Shown: positions 1-5,102, counted from the first letter of the stretch. The stretch: 5,102 nucleotides of DNA from an uncultured Desulfovibrio sp. (GCA_900555975.1 USNI01000090.1:1-5102), one strand, 5' to 3'. Made by a program: numbers and translations. The notes: a model not told the origin generated them from the letters alone.

Positions 1-45
1 CTTGCCTGAGAAGGCCTGCGGCGCTACATTGTCGCTTCGCATGTC

Positions 46-54
46 TGATAACAT
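46..54 (+). promoter_or_regulatory. Possible extended -10 promoter for the carbonic anhydrase gene
   Basis: TGA followed by TAACAT reads as an extended -10 element (TGn plus a hexamer matching TATAAT at four of six positions). No convincing -35 hexamer lies at the right distance; TTGTCG at 29-34 is too close. If used, transcription would begin near 61, giving a leader of about 20 bases ahead of the ATG at 81. It would leave almost no leader for an ATG at 66. This is a weak call from sequence resemblance only. Confidence 0.28.
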
Positions 55-70
55 TCTGTTCCTGCATGTT

Positions 71-75
71 GAGGG
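71..75 (+). promoter_or_regulatory. Ribosome-binding site that decides the carbonic anhydrase start
   Basis: GAGGG lies 5 bases upstream of the ATG at 81. The other in-frame ATG, at 66, has no purine-rich sequence ahead of it, so the site favours initiation at 81. Confidence 0.65.
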
Positions 76-80
76 AAATC

Positions 81-812
81 ATGTCGTTTCATGTCATTCG
101 TACGCATCGCGCGGGGCATCAGCATCCGCTCATACTTCGTCTGTCCTCCGGTTTTCGCCGTTTTCAGCATCGCTGGTTTCATCCCGATGAGACGCTGTTC
201 CATGCGCTCAGGGAAGGGCAGCATCCTCTGGCGCTCGTCATTGCCTGCTGCGACTCGCGGGTGGATCCCGTGCTTCTGACCGACTGCCGTCCCGGAGATC
301 TCTTCGTGGTGCGGAACGTGGCCAATCTCGTGCCTCCGTACGCTCCCGACGGGGGCCGGCACGGCGTGAGCGCGGCACTGGAGTATGCCGTGAAGCATCT
401 CAGGGTGCAGGATGTCATCGTCATGGGGCATGCCTGCTGCGGAGGCATACAGGCGCTTGTCTCGGGCGAGGAGAACGCCGAGGAGGACGAATTCATCGGT
501 CCGTGGGTGGATGTGGCGCGCACGGCGCTGGAAAAGGTGAACGAGGCCATGCCGGACGCGGACCGTGCGGACAGGGCTCGCGCCTGCGAATTGTGGAACG
601 TTCGCCTGTCTCTGGACAATCTGATGACGTTTCCCTGGGTGCGCAGCGCCGTGGAGGAGGGGAATCTTTCCCTGCACGGATGGTATTTTGATCTGCAGAG
701 CGGCGAGCTTCTGGAGTACGACGCGAAGGCCGGTGCGTTCCGTCCGCTGGTGGGACGTCCCCATCTGGGGCCGCTCCCTTCCGTCCAGACGGGAATGCAG
801 CGGAGCAGATGA
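81..812 (+). CDS. Beta-class carbonic anhydrase
   Basis: This cytoplasmic zinc enzyme interconverts CO2 and bicarbonate. The 243-residue protein has the two zinc-binding signatures of the beta class. Counting from the ATG at 81, these are CxDSR (ACCDSR; zinc Cys56, Asp58 and Arg60 as the catalytic pair) and GHxxCGG (GHACCGG; zinc His117 and Cys120). The length suits the family, which usually has 190-230 residues. The surplus is a 20-residue basic, His-rich stretch before the usual family start (around SSGFRRF) and a short polar tail. No signal peptide is visible. An in-frame ATG at 66 would add five residues but lacks a ribosome-binding site, so 81 is preferred. The gene appears to stand alone, with 269 bases before the next. 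In anaerobes such enzymes usually supply bicarbonate to carboxylases or hold CO2 in the cell; the specific role here is unknown. The family call is secure; a subclass or gene symbol is not assigned. Confidence 0.95.
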   Translation: MSFHVIRTHRAGHQHPLILRLSSGFRRFQHRWFHPDETLFHALREGQHPLALVIACCDSRVDPVLLTDCRPGDLFVVRNVANLVPPYAPDGGRHGVSAALEYAVKHLRVQDVIVMGHACCGGIQALVSGEENAEEDEFIGPWVDVARTALEKVNEAMPDADRADRARACELWNVRLSLDNLMTFPWVRSAVEEGNLSLHGWYFDLQSGELLEYDAKAGAFRPLVGRPHLGPLPSVQTGMQRSR

Positions 813-821
813 CCATAAAAA

Positions 822-841
822 GGATTTCAATCCATTGTTTT
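822..841 (+). terminator. Weak terminator-like hairpin after the carbonic anhydrase gene
   Basis: GGAT, loop TTCA, ATCC forms a 4-bp stem starting 9 bases after the stop codon, with TTTT at 838-841 separated from it by four bases. The stem is too short and the T run too far away for a confident intrinsic terminator. Nothing better is seen between this gene and nfnA. Confidence 0.18.
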
Positions 842-889
842 AAAAGCATAAGTTGAGAATGTCCTTTCGATTGTGACAGTCCTTGGGCA

Positions 890-918
890 TTGACGCGAGG
901 CTGTTTTGCTTCTAAGGA
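890..918 (+). promoter_or_regulatory. Candidate promoter for nfnAB
   Basis: TTGACG at 890-895 matches the -35 consensus at five of six positions. The -10 side is poor. TAAGGA at 913-918 has the ideal 17-base spacer but matches TATAAT only at the first two positions; TCTAAG at 911-916 matches four of six with a short 15-base spacer. If active, the transcript would carry a leader of roughly 155 bases that includes the hairpin at 970-1018. A different sigma factor or an activator-dependent promoter remains possible. Confidence 0.3.
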
Positions 919-969
919 TAGAGGGAAAGGCTTGAGAACGTTTCATGACGCGGACGCCTTTGTTTTTCC

Positions 970-1018
970 GCTTCTTCCGTGCGCGGCCGCTCCGGTGGCC
1001 GGTGCGTGCGGAAGAGGC
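970..1018 (+). other. Long imperfect hairpin in the nfnAB leader
   Basis: Bases 970-988 pair with 997-1018. The elements are GC plus a T-G wobble (970-972 with 1016-1018), TCTTCCG with CGGAAGA (973-979 with 1009-1015), TGCGC with GCGTG including two wobbles (980-984 with 1004-1008), a three-base bulge GGT (1001-1003), and GGCC with GGCC (985-988 with 997-1000). The loop is GCTCCGGT (989-996). That gives 19 pairs with one bulge. No T run follows on either strand (a T-rich stretch lies just before it on the + strand), so it is not an intrinsic terminator. It sits 63 bases before the nfnA ATG, where an RNA structure could affect stability, elongation or translation. The fold is seen directly; a function is inferred. 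Confidence 0.5.
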
Positions 1019-1062
1019 TGCGTTGCGTCTGCCGTTTCCGCGTGCTGAAGCCGTTTTCCGCC

Positions 1063-1077
1063 AAGGAGGCATGGAGG
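1063..1077 (+). promoter_or_regulatory. Tandem Shine-Dalgarno sequences before nfnA
   Basis: AAGGAGG (1063-1069) is a perfect anti-16S match but lies 12 bases from the ATG at 1082. A second core, GGAGG (1073-1077), lies 4 bases from it. An out-of-frame ATG at 1071 is only one base past the first site, too close to be used by it. The pair flanks the ideal spacing for the ATG at 1082. Confidence 0.6.
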
Positions 1078-1081
1078 TTTT

Positions 1082-1945
1082 ATGCCCACGAAAATTCTTC
1101 ATAAGGAAAAGCTGATTCCCGGGCGTACCAGCAAGCTTGTGCTGGATGCTCCGCAGATAGCCGCGACGGCACGTCCCGGCCACTTCGTCATTCTTCGCGT
1201 GGATGAGAAGGGCGAGCGCTTTCCGCTGACCATCGCCGATACCGACAGGGAACACGGCACGATCACCATCGTGTATCTGGTGCTCGGCCGCTCCACGCAG
1301 ATGCTTGAGGAGCTGGAGGAGGGACAGTACATTCATGATGTGTGCGGACCTCTCGGCCGTGCCACCCGGATCGAGCGTTTTGAAGCGCCGAAGAAGGTCA
1401 TCTGCGTGGGCGGAGGCACGGGCGTGGCCGCCATGCATCACATTGCGAAGGGACATCATGAGGCGGGCAACTATGTCATTGCCTGCATCGGCGCGCGCAA
1501 CAAGGATCTTCTGCTCTTCCAGAAGGAGCTTTCCCTGTTCTGCGACGAGGTGCTCGTTTCCACGGACGACGGTTCCGAAGGGCGTCAGGGCATCGTGACC
1601 GACCTTGTCCGGGACCGTCTCGACAGCGAGGGGAGCAACATTGCCGAAGTGGTCGCCGTGGGACCCGTGCCCATGATGCAGGCCGTGGCCGATCTTACCC
1701 GCGGCTACGACGTGCCCACCACGGTGAGTCTCAACTCGCTCATGGTGGACGGGCTCGGCATGTGCGGCGCGTGCCGGGTGACCGTGGGCGGAGAGATGAA
1801 GTTCACCTGCGTGGACGGACCCGAATTCGACGGTCACAAGGTGGACTTCGCGGAACTTCGCAGCCGTCTCGGCTCCTTCCGCACGCAGGAGGCTCTGGCC
1901 CGTGAACATCACCGCTGCAACTGTTTCGAAAGGAAGGAGGCATAG
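1082..1945 (+). CDS. nfnA: NfnA, small subunit of electron-bifurcating NADH-dependent ferredoxin:NADP+ oxidoreductase
   Basis: With NfnB this cytoplasmic flavoprotein couples NADH and reduced ferredoxin to NADP+ reduction, reversibly, by flavin-based electron bifurcation. The same family is also named SudB, sulfide dehydrogenase beta. The 287 residues read in order: a ferredoxin-reductase FAD domain with RFPLT at 46-50 and CGPLG at 88-92; an NAD(H)-binding domain with the glycine-rich GGGTGVA at 110-116 and VGPVPMM at 193-199; and a C-terminal [2Fe-2S] segment, DGLGMCGAC at 223-231 plus Cys243. The cluster ligands by family knowledge would be Asp223, Cys228, Cys231 and Cys243; the aspartate ligand is typical of NfnA. 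Length is normal for the family. Two extra cysteines (279 and 281) sit near the C terminus. The gene ends two bases before the nfnB ATG, so the subunits are translationally linked. A dihydroorotate dehydrogenase electron-transfer subunit (PyrK) is related, but the nfnB partner argues against it. Confidence 0.93.
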   Translation: MPTKILHKEKLIPGRTSKLVLDAPQIAATARPGHFVILRVDEKGERFPLTIADTDREHGTITIVYLVLGRSTQMLEELEEGQYIHDVCGPLGRATRIERFEAPKKVICVGGGTGVAAMHHIAKGHHEAGNYVIACIGARNKDLLLFQKELSLFCDEVLVSTDDGSEGRQGIVTDLVRDRLDSEGSNIAEVVAVGPVPMMQAVADLTRGYDVPTTVSLNSLMVDGLGMCGACRVTVGGEMKFTCVDGPEFDGHKVDFAELRSRLGSFRTQEALAREHHRCNCFERKEA

Positions 1946-1947
1946 TC

Positions 1948-3342
1948 ATGAGTCAGGAAGTCACCCGCGGGGCGAAGATTCCCCGTCATGATATGCCCTG
2001 TCAGTCTCCTGAGGAACGCATCAGGAATTTCAAGGAAGTGGCCCTTGGCTATACGGCGGAAATGGCCCATGAGGAGGCTACGCGCTGTCTTCAGTGCAAG
2101 AAGCCGCTCTGCCGCACGGGCTGCCCGGTGGACATCGCCATTCCCGACTTCATCGCCGAGGTGGTGAAGGGAGACATAGACGAGGCCAGCCGCATCATTC
2201 ACAAGTCGAGCAGTCTTCCCGCCGTGTGCGGCCGCGTCTGTCCGCAGGAGAAGCAGTGCGAGGGTCGGTGCATTCTCGGAAAGAAGGGACAGCCTGTGGC
2301 CATCGGTCGGCTGGAACGCTATGTGGCCGATCACGCCTCTCCCGAGAAGGCTCCCGAAGTCGCAAGAACCGGCCGCCGCGTGGCCTGCATAGGTTCCGGA
2401 CCTTCTTCCGTGACGTGCGCGGGATATCTGGCCCGTCTCGGCGTGGACGTGACCATGTTCGAGGGACTGCATGAGGCCGGCGGCGTGCTCATCTACGGCA
2501 TACCCGCCTTCCGTCTGCCCAAGGACGTGGTGGCCCATGAACTTGACGCCCTGAGAGCCATGAACGTGGACATACGTCTCAACTATGTGGGCGGCCGCAC
2601 CGTGACCGTGGACGGACTGCTCGCCCAGGGATACGACGCCGTGTTCATCGGCGTGGGCGCGGGCCTTCCGCATTTTCTCGGCGTTCCCGGCGAGAACTGC
2701 ATAGGCGTCTTTTCCGCCAACGAATATCTGACCCGCGTCAATCTCGGACGCGCCCATTCCTTCCCGGAATATGACACGCCCGTGGCTCCCGGCCGGCACG
2801 TCACCGTGTTCGGCGCGGGCAACGTGGCCATGGATGCCGCCCGTACGGCGCTTCGTCTCGGCGCGGAAAGCGTGCACATCGTGTACCGCCGCACCCGCGC
2901 GGAAATGCCCGCCCGCGGCGAGGAGATCGAGCACGCGCTGGAAGAGGGCGTCAAGCTCCTTGAACTGTCCGCGCCCGTGCGCTTCATCACCGACGAGGAG
3001 AACCATCTGATCGGCGTGGAACTGCAGCGCATGGAGCTTGGAGAACCCGACGCTTCCGGCAGACGTCGTCCGCGTCCCGTGGAAGGACAGAACTTCATTC
3101 AGGAAACCGATCTTGCCATCGTGGCTCTGGGTACCCGTTCCAATCCTCTCATGCTGGACTGCACGCCCGGCCTGAAGCTGACGGAGAAAGGCTACATCGC
3201 CGTGGACGAGAACGGCGAAACCTCCATTCCCAACGTCTACGCCGGCGGCGACATCGTGACCGGCGCAGCCACCGTCATTCTGGCCATGGGAGCGGGACGC
3301 CGTGCCGCTCAGAGCATAGCCCGCAGGCTGGGACTCGAATAG
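1948..3342 (+). CDS. nfnB: NfnB, large subunit of electron-bifurcating NADH-dependent ferredoxin:NADP+ oxidoreductase
   Basis: This is the large subunit of NfnAB. In the family it carries the bifurcating FAD, the NADP(H) site and two [4Fe-4S] clusters that exchange electrons with ferredoxin. The 464 residues show an N-terminal iron-sulfur domain with eight cysteines: Cys47, 50, 55 and 59 (CLQCKKPLCRTGCP) and Cys94, 98, 104 and 108 (CGRVCP then CEGRC). A first dinucleotide fold follows, GSGPSS at 149-154 with Glu172 after it for FAD. The NADPH fold is GAGNVAMD at 289-296 with Arg314 and Arg315 suited to the 2'-phosphate. The C-terminal FAD motif is YAGGD at 431-435. AAGGAGG (1934-1940), inside the end of nfnA, is spaced 7 bases from the ATG. 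Length matches NfnB. Automatic annotation often calls such proteins glutamate synthase small subunit (GltD/GltA). The adjacent nfnA and the absence of a large glutamate synthase gene here make NfnB the better call. Confidence 0.93.
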   Translation: MSQEVTRGAKIPRHDMPCQSPEERIRNFKEVALGYTAEMAHEEATRCLQCKKPLCRTGCPVDIAIPDFIAEVVKGDIDEASRIIHKSSSLPAVCGRVCPQEKQCEGRCILGKKGQPVAIGRLERYVADHASPEKAPEVARTGRRVACIGSGPSSVTCAGYLARLGVDVTMFEGLHEAGGVLIYGIPAFRLPKDVVAHELDALRAMNVDIRLNYVGGRTVTVDGLLAQGYDAVFIGVGAGLPHFLGVPGENCIGVFSANEYLTRVNLGRAHSFPEYDTPVAPGRHVTVFGAGNVAMDAARTALRLGAESVHIVYRRTRAEMPARGEEIEHALEEGVKLLELSAPVRFITDEENHLIGVELQRMELGEPDASGRRRPRPVEGQNFIQETDLAIVALGTRSNPLMLDCTPGLKLTEKGYIAVDENGETSIPNVYAGGDIVTGAATVILAMGAGRRAAQSIARRLGLE

Positions 3343-3365
3343 CTTTTCTGCGCCTGTCGCACATG

Positions 3366-3395
3366 AGGCTGTCTTCTCCGGGGGGCAGCCTTTTT
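3366..3395 (+). terminator. Intrinsic terminator of the nfnAB operon
   Basis: AGGCTG (3366-3371) pairs with CAGCCT (3386-3391), and the stem extends inward through wobble and C-G pairs (TC with GG, then further). TTTTT at 3391-3395 follows directly. It begins 24 bases after the nfnB stop codon, the usual place for a factor-independent terminator. Confidence 0.85.
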
Positions 3396-3396
3396 C

Positions 3397-3512
3397 TCCA
3401 CCGGCGGATGCGGAAAGAGGAAGAAACCTCATGCTGTTTCGAAAGGAGTGGCGCAGACTTTCCAGGACGCGTCCGGATTTGCTCAGGGGCGGGATTGTTC
3501 GAAGATGCTTTC
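3397..3512. other. Intergenic stretch without a supported gene
   Basis: This is the upstream half of the 327-base gap between nfnB and the binding-protein gene, lying between the nfnAB terminator and the next promoter. It contains a short perfect palindrome, GGACGCGTCC (3465-3474), about 40 bases ahead of the -35 element, where an operator could sit, but palindromes of this size occur by chance. A 43-codon ORF (3431-3562) runs through it and overlaps the promoter; it has no promoter of its own and is not called a gene. Bases 3434-3447 repeat a 14-base sequence found at 1921-1934. Confidence 0.4.
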
Positions 3513-3542
3513 TTGACATGAGCCCCCTCTATCCTTCATACT
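3513..3542 (+). promoter_or_regulatory. Promoter of the amino-acid transporter operon
   Basis: TTGACA (3513-3518) is a perfect -35 hexamer. CATACT (3537-3542) matches the -10 consensus at four of six positions with an 18-base spacer. Transcription would start near 3549, leaving a leader of about 120 bases before the ATG at 3670. This is the best housekeeping-type promoter in the window. Confidence 0.6.
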
Positions 3543-3568
3543 GGCAGGCATTATTTGTTTGATTCCCG

Positions 3569-3606
3569 TGCCGGCGGCAGGCGTCACTGCGGATCGCGTG
3601 CCGGCA
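3569..3606 (+). promoter_or_regulatory. GC-rich leader hairpin upstream of the terminator
   Basis: TGCCGGC (3569-3575) pairs with GCCGGCA (3600-3606), seven consecutive pairs. An inner stem, GCAG (3577-3580) with CTGC (3587-3590), closes a six-base loop. The outer arms belong to a direct repeat, CGTGCCGGC, at 3567-3575 and 3597-3605. In the predicted transcript this hairpin comes 12 bases before the terminator stem at 3619, so it could be the sensing or antitermination part of an attenuator. It matches no riboswitch class I can recognise. The fold is visible; the role is inferred. Confidence 0.45.
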
Positions 3607-3618
3607 GGAACATGAGGC

Positions 3619-3641
3619 AGGCTGATAACTCAGCCTTTTTT
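3619..3641 (+). terminator. Intrinsic terminator inside the transporter leader (possible attenuator)
   Basis: AGGCTGA (3619-3625), loop TAAC, TCAGCCT (3630-3636) form a perfect 7-bp stem, followed by an unbroken run of six T (3636-3641). It lies between the promoter at 3513-3542 and the ribosome-binding site at 3659-3664, ending 28 bases before the ATG. No promoter fits in the few bases downstream of it. Expression of the transporter from this promoter would therefore need read-through. Transcripts stopping here would be about 90 bases long. Confidence 0.8.
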
Positions 3642-3669
3642 CCGTACTTTTTGCCCGCAAGGAGTATCC

Positions 3670-4407
3670 ATGCTTCGTCGTCTTCTGTGCGCCCTTCTGC
3701 TGCCTGCGCTTCTGTGTTCTTCCGCCGCCGCTGCGGAAAAGATCGTCGTTGCCACCAATCCCACCTGGCCGCCTCTGGAATTTCTCGATGACGACAAAAA
3801 CATCATCGGCTATGACATCGACATGATTCAGGCCATCGGCAAAGAGGTCGGTCTGGATGTGGAAATCCGCATGATCGCTTGGGACGGCATCTTTGCCGGT
3901 GTGGCCGCGGGCAATTATGACGTCATCGCTTCCGGCGTCACCATCACGCCCGAACGTCAGCGCGCCTTTGAATTTTCCAAGCCCTATTATGACGTGCAGC
4001 AGATCGTCGTGGTGAAGAAGGGTGATGCCGCCGCCAACTTCGAGGCCCTCAAGGGCAGAACCGTCGGCGGTCAGATCGGCACCACGGGCGTCTTCGTGGC
4101 CCAGAAGAGCGGCGTGGACATGACCCTGCGCGAATATGACGACGTGGGCCTCGCCATGCAGGACCTGCTCAACGGCCGTATCGACGCCGTCATCTGCGAC
4201 TCCCCCGTGGCCCTCTACTACGCCAACCAGAAGGAAGGCTTCACGGATCATCTTTCCATCGCCTTCCGCACGGAAGCCACGGAGTCCTTCGGCTTTGTGG
4301 TGAGAAAGGGACGCACGGATCTCGTGGATCGTCTGAACAAGGGGATCGACGCGGTGCGCGCCAAGGGCATAGAGGCTGAACTCATCCGCAAGTGGATGGG
4401 CGAGTAG
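3670..4407 (+). CDS. Periplasmic polar amino-acid-binding protein of an ABC transporter
   Basis: This is a solute-binding protein of family 3 (the HisJ/GlnH type), which captures an amino acid in the periplasm and delivers it to the membrane permease encoded next. It has 245 residues, normal for the family. Residues 1-22 form a signal peptide: basic LRR start, Leu-rich core, and an Ala run giving likely cleavage after Ala22 (AAA/EK). Cys16 is preceded by LL, which is not a lipobox, so a soluble protein is expected. Family binding-site features are visible: PPLEF (34-38), GYDID (47-51), SGVTITPER (88-96) with Arg96 to hold the substrate carboxylate, GTTG (137-140), and Asp177 in CDSPVA to hold the amino group. 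AAGGAG (3659-3664) is spaced 5 bases from the ATG. The general pattern resembles basic or polar amino-acid binders, but the exact substrate cannot be read from sequence. Expression may depend on read-through of the terminator just upstream. Confidence 0.93.
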   Translation: MLRRLLCALLLPALLCSSAAAAEKIVVATNPTWPPLEFLDDDKNIIGYDIDMIQAIGKEVGLDVEIRMIAWDGIFAGVAAGNYDVIASGVTITPERQRAFEFSKPYYDVQQIVVVKKGDAAANFEALKGRTVGGQIGTTGVFVAQKSGVDMTLREYDDVGLAMQDLLNGRIDAVICDSPVALYYANQKEGFTDHLSIAFRTEATESFGFVVRKGRTDLVDRLNKGIDAVRAKGIEAELIRKWMGE

Positions 4408-4439
4408 GGCATTCGTCCCGGCTCTTCACCTTCATTTCC

Positions 4440-4443
4440 AGGA
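4440..4443 (+). promoter_or_regulatory. Weak ribosome-binding site of the permease gene
   Basis: AGGA lies 11 bases before the ATG at 4455, short and rather far for a Shine-Dalgarno sequence. An in-frame TTG at 4446 is only two bases past it, too close. No better in-frame start exists before the first membrane segment, so 4455 is kept. Poor initiation could keep permease levels below those of the binding protein. Confidence 0.4.
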
Positions 4444-4454
4444 TATTGCACATC

Positions 4455-5102
4455 ATGCGTGAGAATGAAGAAAACGCTCTTCCGGCAGGCATCGCCCCGG
4501 AGGGAAAGATAGAGGTTCCGGCGGGCGGCCTCGTGCTGCCCGATTCCGAGAAGGGTGGACTGGTCAATGCCTGGTCCCTTTCCCTGGTGGGAGCGGTGGT
4601 CGTGCTGACGGTGCTCTGCACCGTCTGGCCCGATCCCCACCTTGAAATCCTCCGTTTCCTGCCGGAAGGGCTGATCGTCACGTTCGAGGTGACGATTCTT
4701 TCCATCATCTGCGCCATTCCCCTCGGACTCATCACGGGTCTCGGCAGACTTTCGCACAACAGGGTGATCAACCTCATCGCCTCCACCTACGTGGAAGTGA
4801 TACGAGGCATCCCCCTGCTGGTGCAGATCTTCTACATCTATTACGCGCTGGCAAAGTTCCTTCAGGTCAGCGGACTCACCTCCGCCGTCATCGCCATCAG
4901 CTTCTGCTACGGCGCCTACATGGGGGAAGTGTTCAGAGCCGGCATCATGGCCGTTCCCAAGGGACAGACCGAGGCCTCGCGTTCCCTGGGCTTCAACAAG
5001 GTCCAGACCATGCTCCTCGTGGTGCTTCCCCAGGCGCTGCGCACCATCGTGCCTCCCGTGGGCAACGAGTGCATCGCCATGCTCAAGGACACTTCTCTGG
5101 TC
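4455..5102 (+). CDS. Amino-acid ABC transporter permease (3' end outside the window)
   Basis: This inner-membrane permease of the HisM/GlnP family forms the channel for substrate delivered by the upstream binding protein. The window holds 216 codons with no stop, so the C terminus is missing. A polar N-terminal stretch of about 40 residues precedes the first hydrophobic segment (about 41-58). Further segments lie near 71-95, 104-136 and 143-164. The family-typical EVIRGIPLLVQIFY (114-127) is present. The cytoplasmic EAA loop that docks with the ATPase is clear: EASRSLG at 173-179 and LP at 191-192, with Val189 in the usual Ile position. The gene begins 47 bases after the binding-protein stop with no terminator between, so the two should be co-transcribed. 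An ATPase gene is the expected next member but lies beyond the window. The family is certain; the substrate is not. Confidence 0.92.
   Translation, partial: MRENEENALPAGIAPEGKIEVPAGGLVLPDSEKGGLVNAWSLSLVGAVVVLTVLCTVWPDPHLEILRFLPEGLIVTFEVTILSIICAIPLGLITGLGRLSHNRVINLIASTYVEVIRGIPLLVQIFYIYYALAKFLQVSGLTSAVIAISFCYGAYMGEVFRAGIMAVPKGQTEASRSLGFNKVQTMLLVVLPQALRTIVPPVGNECIAMLKDTSLV

Noticed and set aside
24..830. 268-codon open frame on the minus strand opposite the carbonic anhydrase gene
   Set aside because: The + strand encodes clear zinc-binding motifs of beta carbonic anhydrase; the antisense frame has no recognisable features.
871..876. TTGTGA resembling half of a Rex- or CRP/FNR-type site upstream of nfnA
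   Set aside because: The expected inverted second half (TCACAA at the right distance) is absent.
945..1115. 56-codon + strand ORF covering the nfnA leader hairpin and overlapping the nfnA start
   Set aside because: There is no ribosome-binding site at a usable distance and the composition is Arg/Phe/Pro-rich as expected from random GC-rich sequence. A leader peptide cannot be excluded but is not supported.
827..1912. 361-codon open frame on the minus strand opposite nfnA
   Set aside because: It mirrors the nfnA coding sequence, has His- and Gly-rich low-complexity composition, no recognisable domain, and a strongly supported gene lies on the other strand. Long antisense frames are expected in GC-rich genes.
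1948..3342. Glutamate synthase small subunit (GltD) as the identity of the second operon gene
   Set aside because: The gene is directly linked to nfnA and no glutamate synthase large subunit is nearby; the pair fits NfnAB throughout.
3465..3474. Perfect palindrome GGACGCGTCC upstream of the transporter promoter as an operator
   Set aside because: Ten-base palindromes are expected several times by chance in 5 kb, and it matches no operator I recognise.
1909..3519. 536-codon open frame on the minus strand opposite nfnB
   Set aside because: It is an antisense shadow of nfnB; it also runs through the terminator region and shows no domain or start signal.
3431..3562. 43-codon + strand ORF in the gap before the transporter operon
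   Set aside because: A GAGGA-like site precedes it, but it lies after a terminator with no promoter between, overlaps the next promoter, and resembles nothing known.
3670..3735. Lipoprotein signal for the amino-acid-binding protein
   Set aside because: Cys16 is preceded by Leu-Leu, not the small residue needed at the -1 position of a lipobox; an ordinary signal peptide cleaved after Ala22 fits better.

Overview
The window carries five protein-coding genes, all on the + strand, in three transcription blocks. The organism looks like an anaerobic, moderately GC-rich bacterium. The NfnAB pair, the codon use and the overall protein style fit sulfate- or sulfonate-reducing Desulfovibrionaceae (Desulfovibrio, Bilophila or Mailhella type). 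That placement is inferred from the proteins alone; no rRNA or other marker is present.

Layout: (1) 81-812 is a single gene for a beta-class carbonic anhydrase. (2) A 269-base gap (813-1081) holds a weak promoter candidate and a long imperfect hairpin. It leads into a tight two-gene operon, nfnA (1082-1945) and nfnB (1948-3342), which encodes the electron-bifurcating NADH-dependent ferredoxin:NADP+ oxidoreductase. A clear intrinsic terminator (3366-3395) closes this operon. (3) A 327-base gap (3343-3669) contains a good promoter (TTGACA at 3513), a GC-rich leader hairpin and a second strong intrinsic terminator (3619-3641). This terminator lies just before the ribosome-binding site of a polar amino-acid ABC transporter operon: a periplasmic binding protein (3670-4407) and an inner-membrane permease (4455 to the window edge, incomplete). 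The ATPase gene is expected just beyond the edge.

Functionally this is mostly housekeeping: CO2/bicarbonate interconversion, redox balancing between ferredoxin, NADH and NADPH, and amino-acid uptake. No mobile element, CRISPR array, tRNA, rRNA or defence gene was seen, and no wholly new system is claimed. The most interesting signal is regulatory. The binding-protein gene seems able to be transcribed only by reading through an intrinsic terminator in its own leader, which suggests attenuation or a small leader RNA. The two terminators in this gap also share flanking sequence. The unexplained strong hairpin ahead of nfnA is the second point worth checking.
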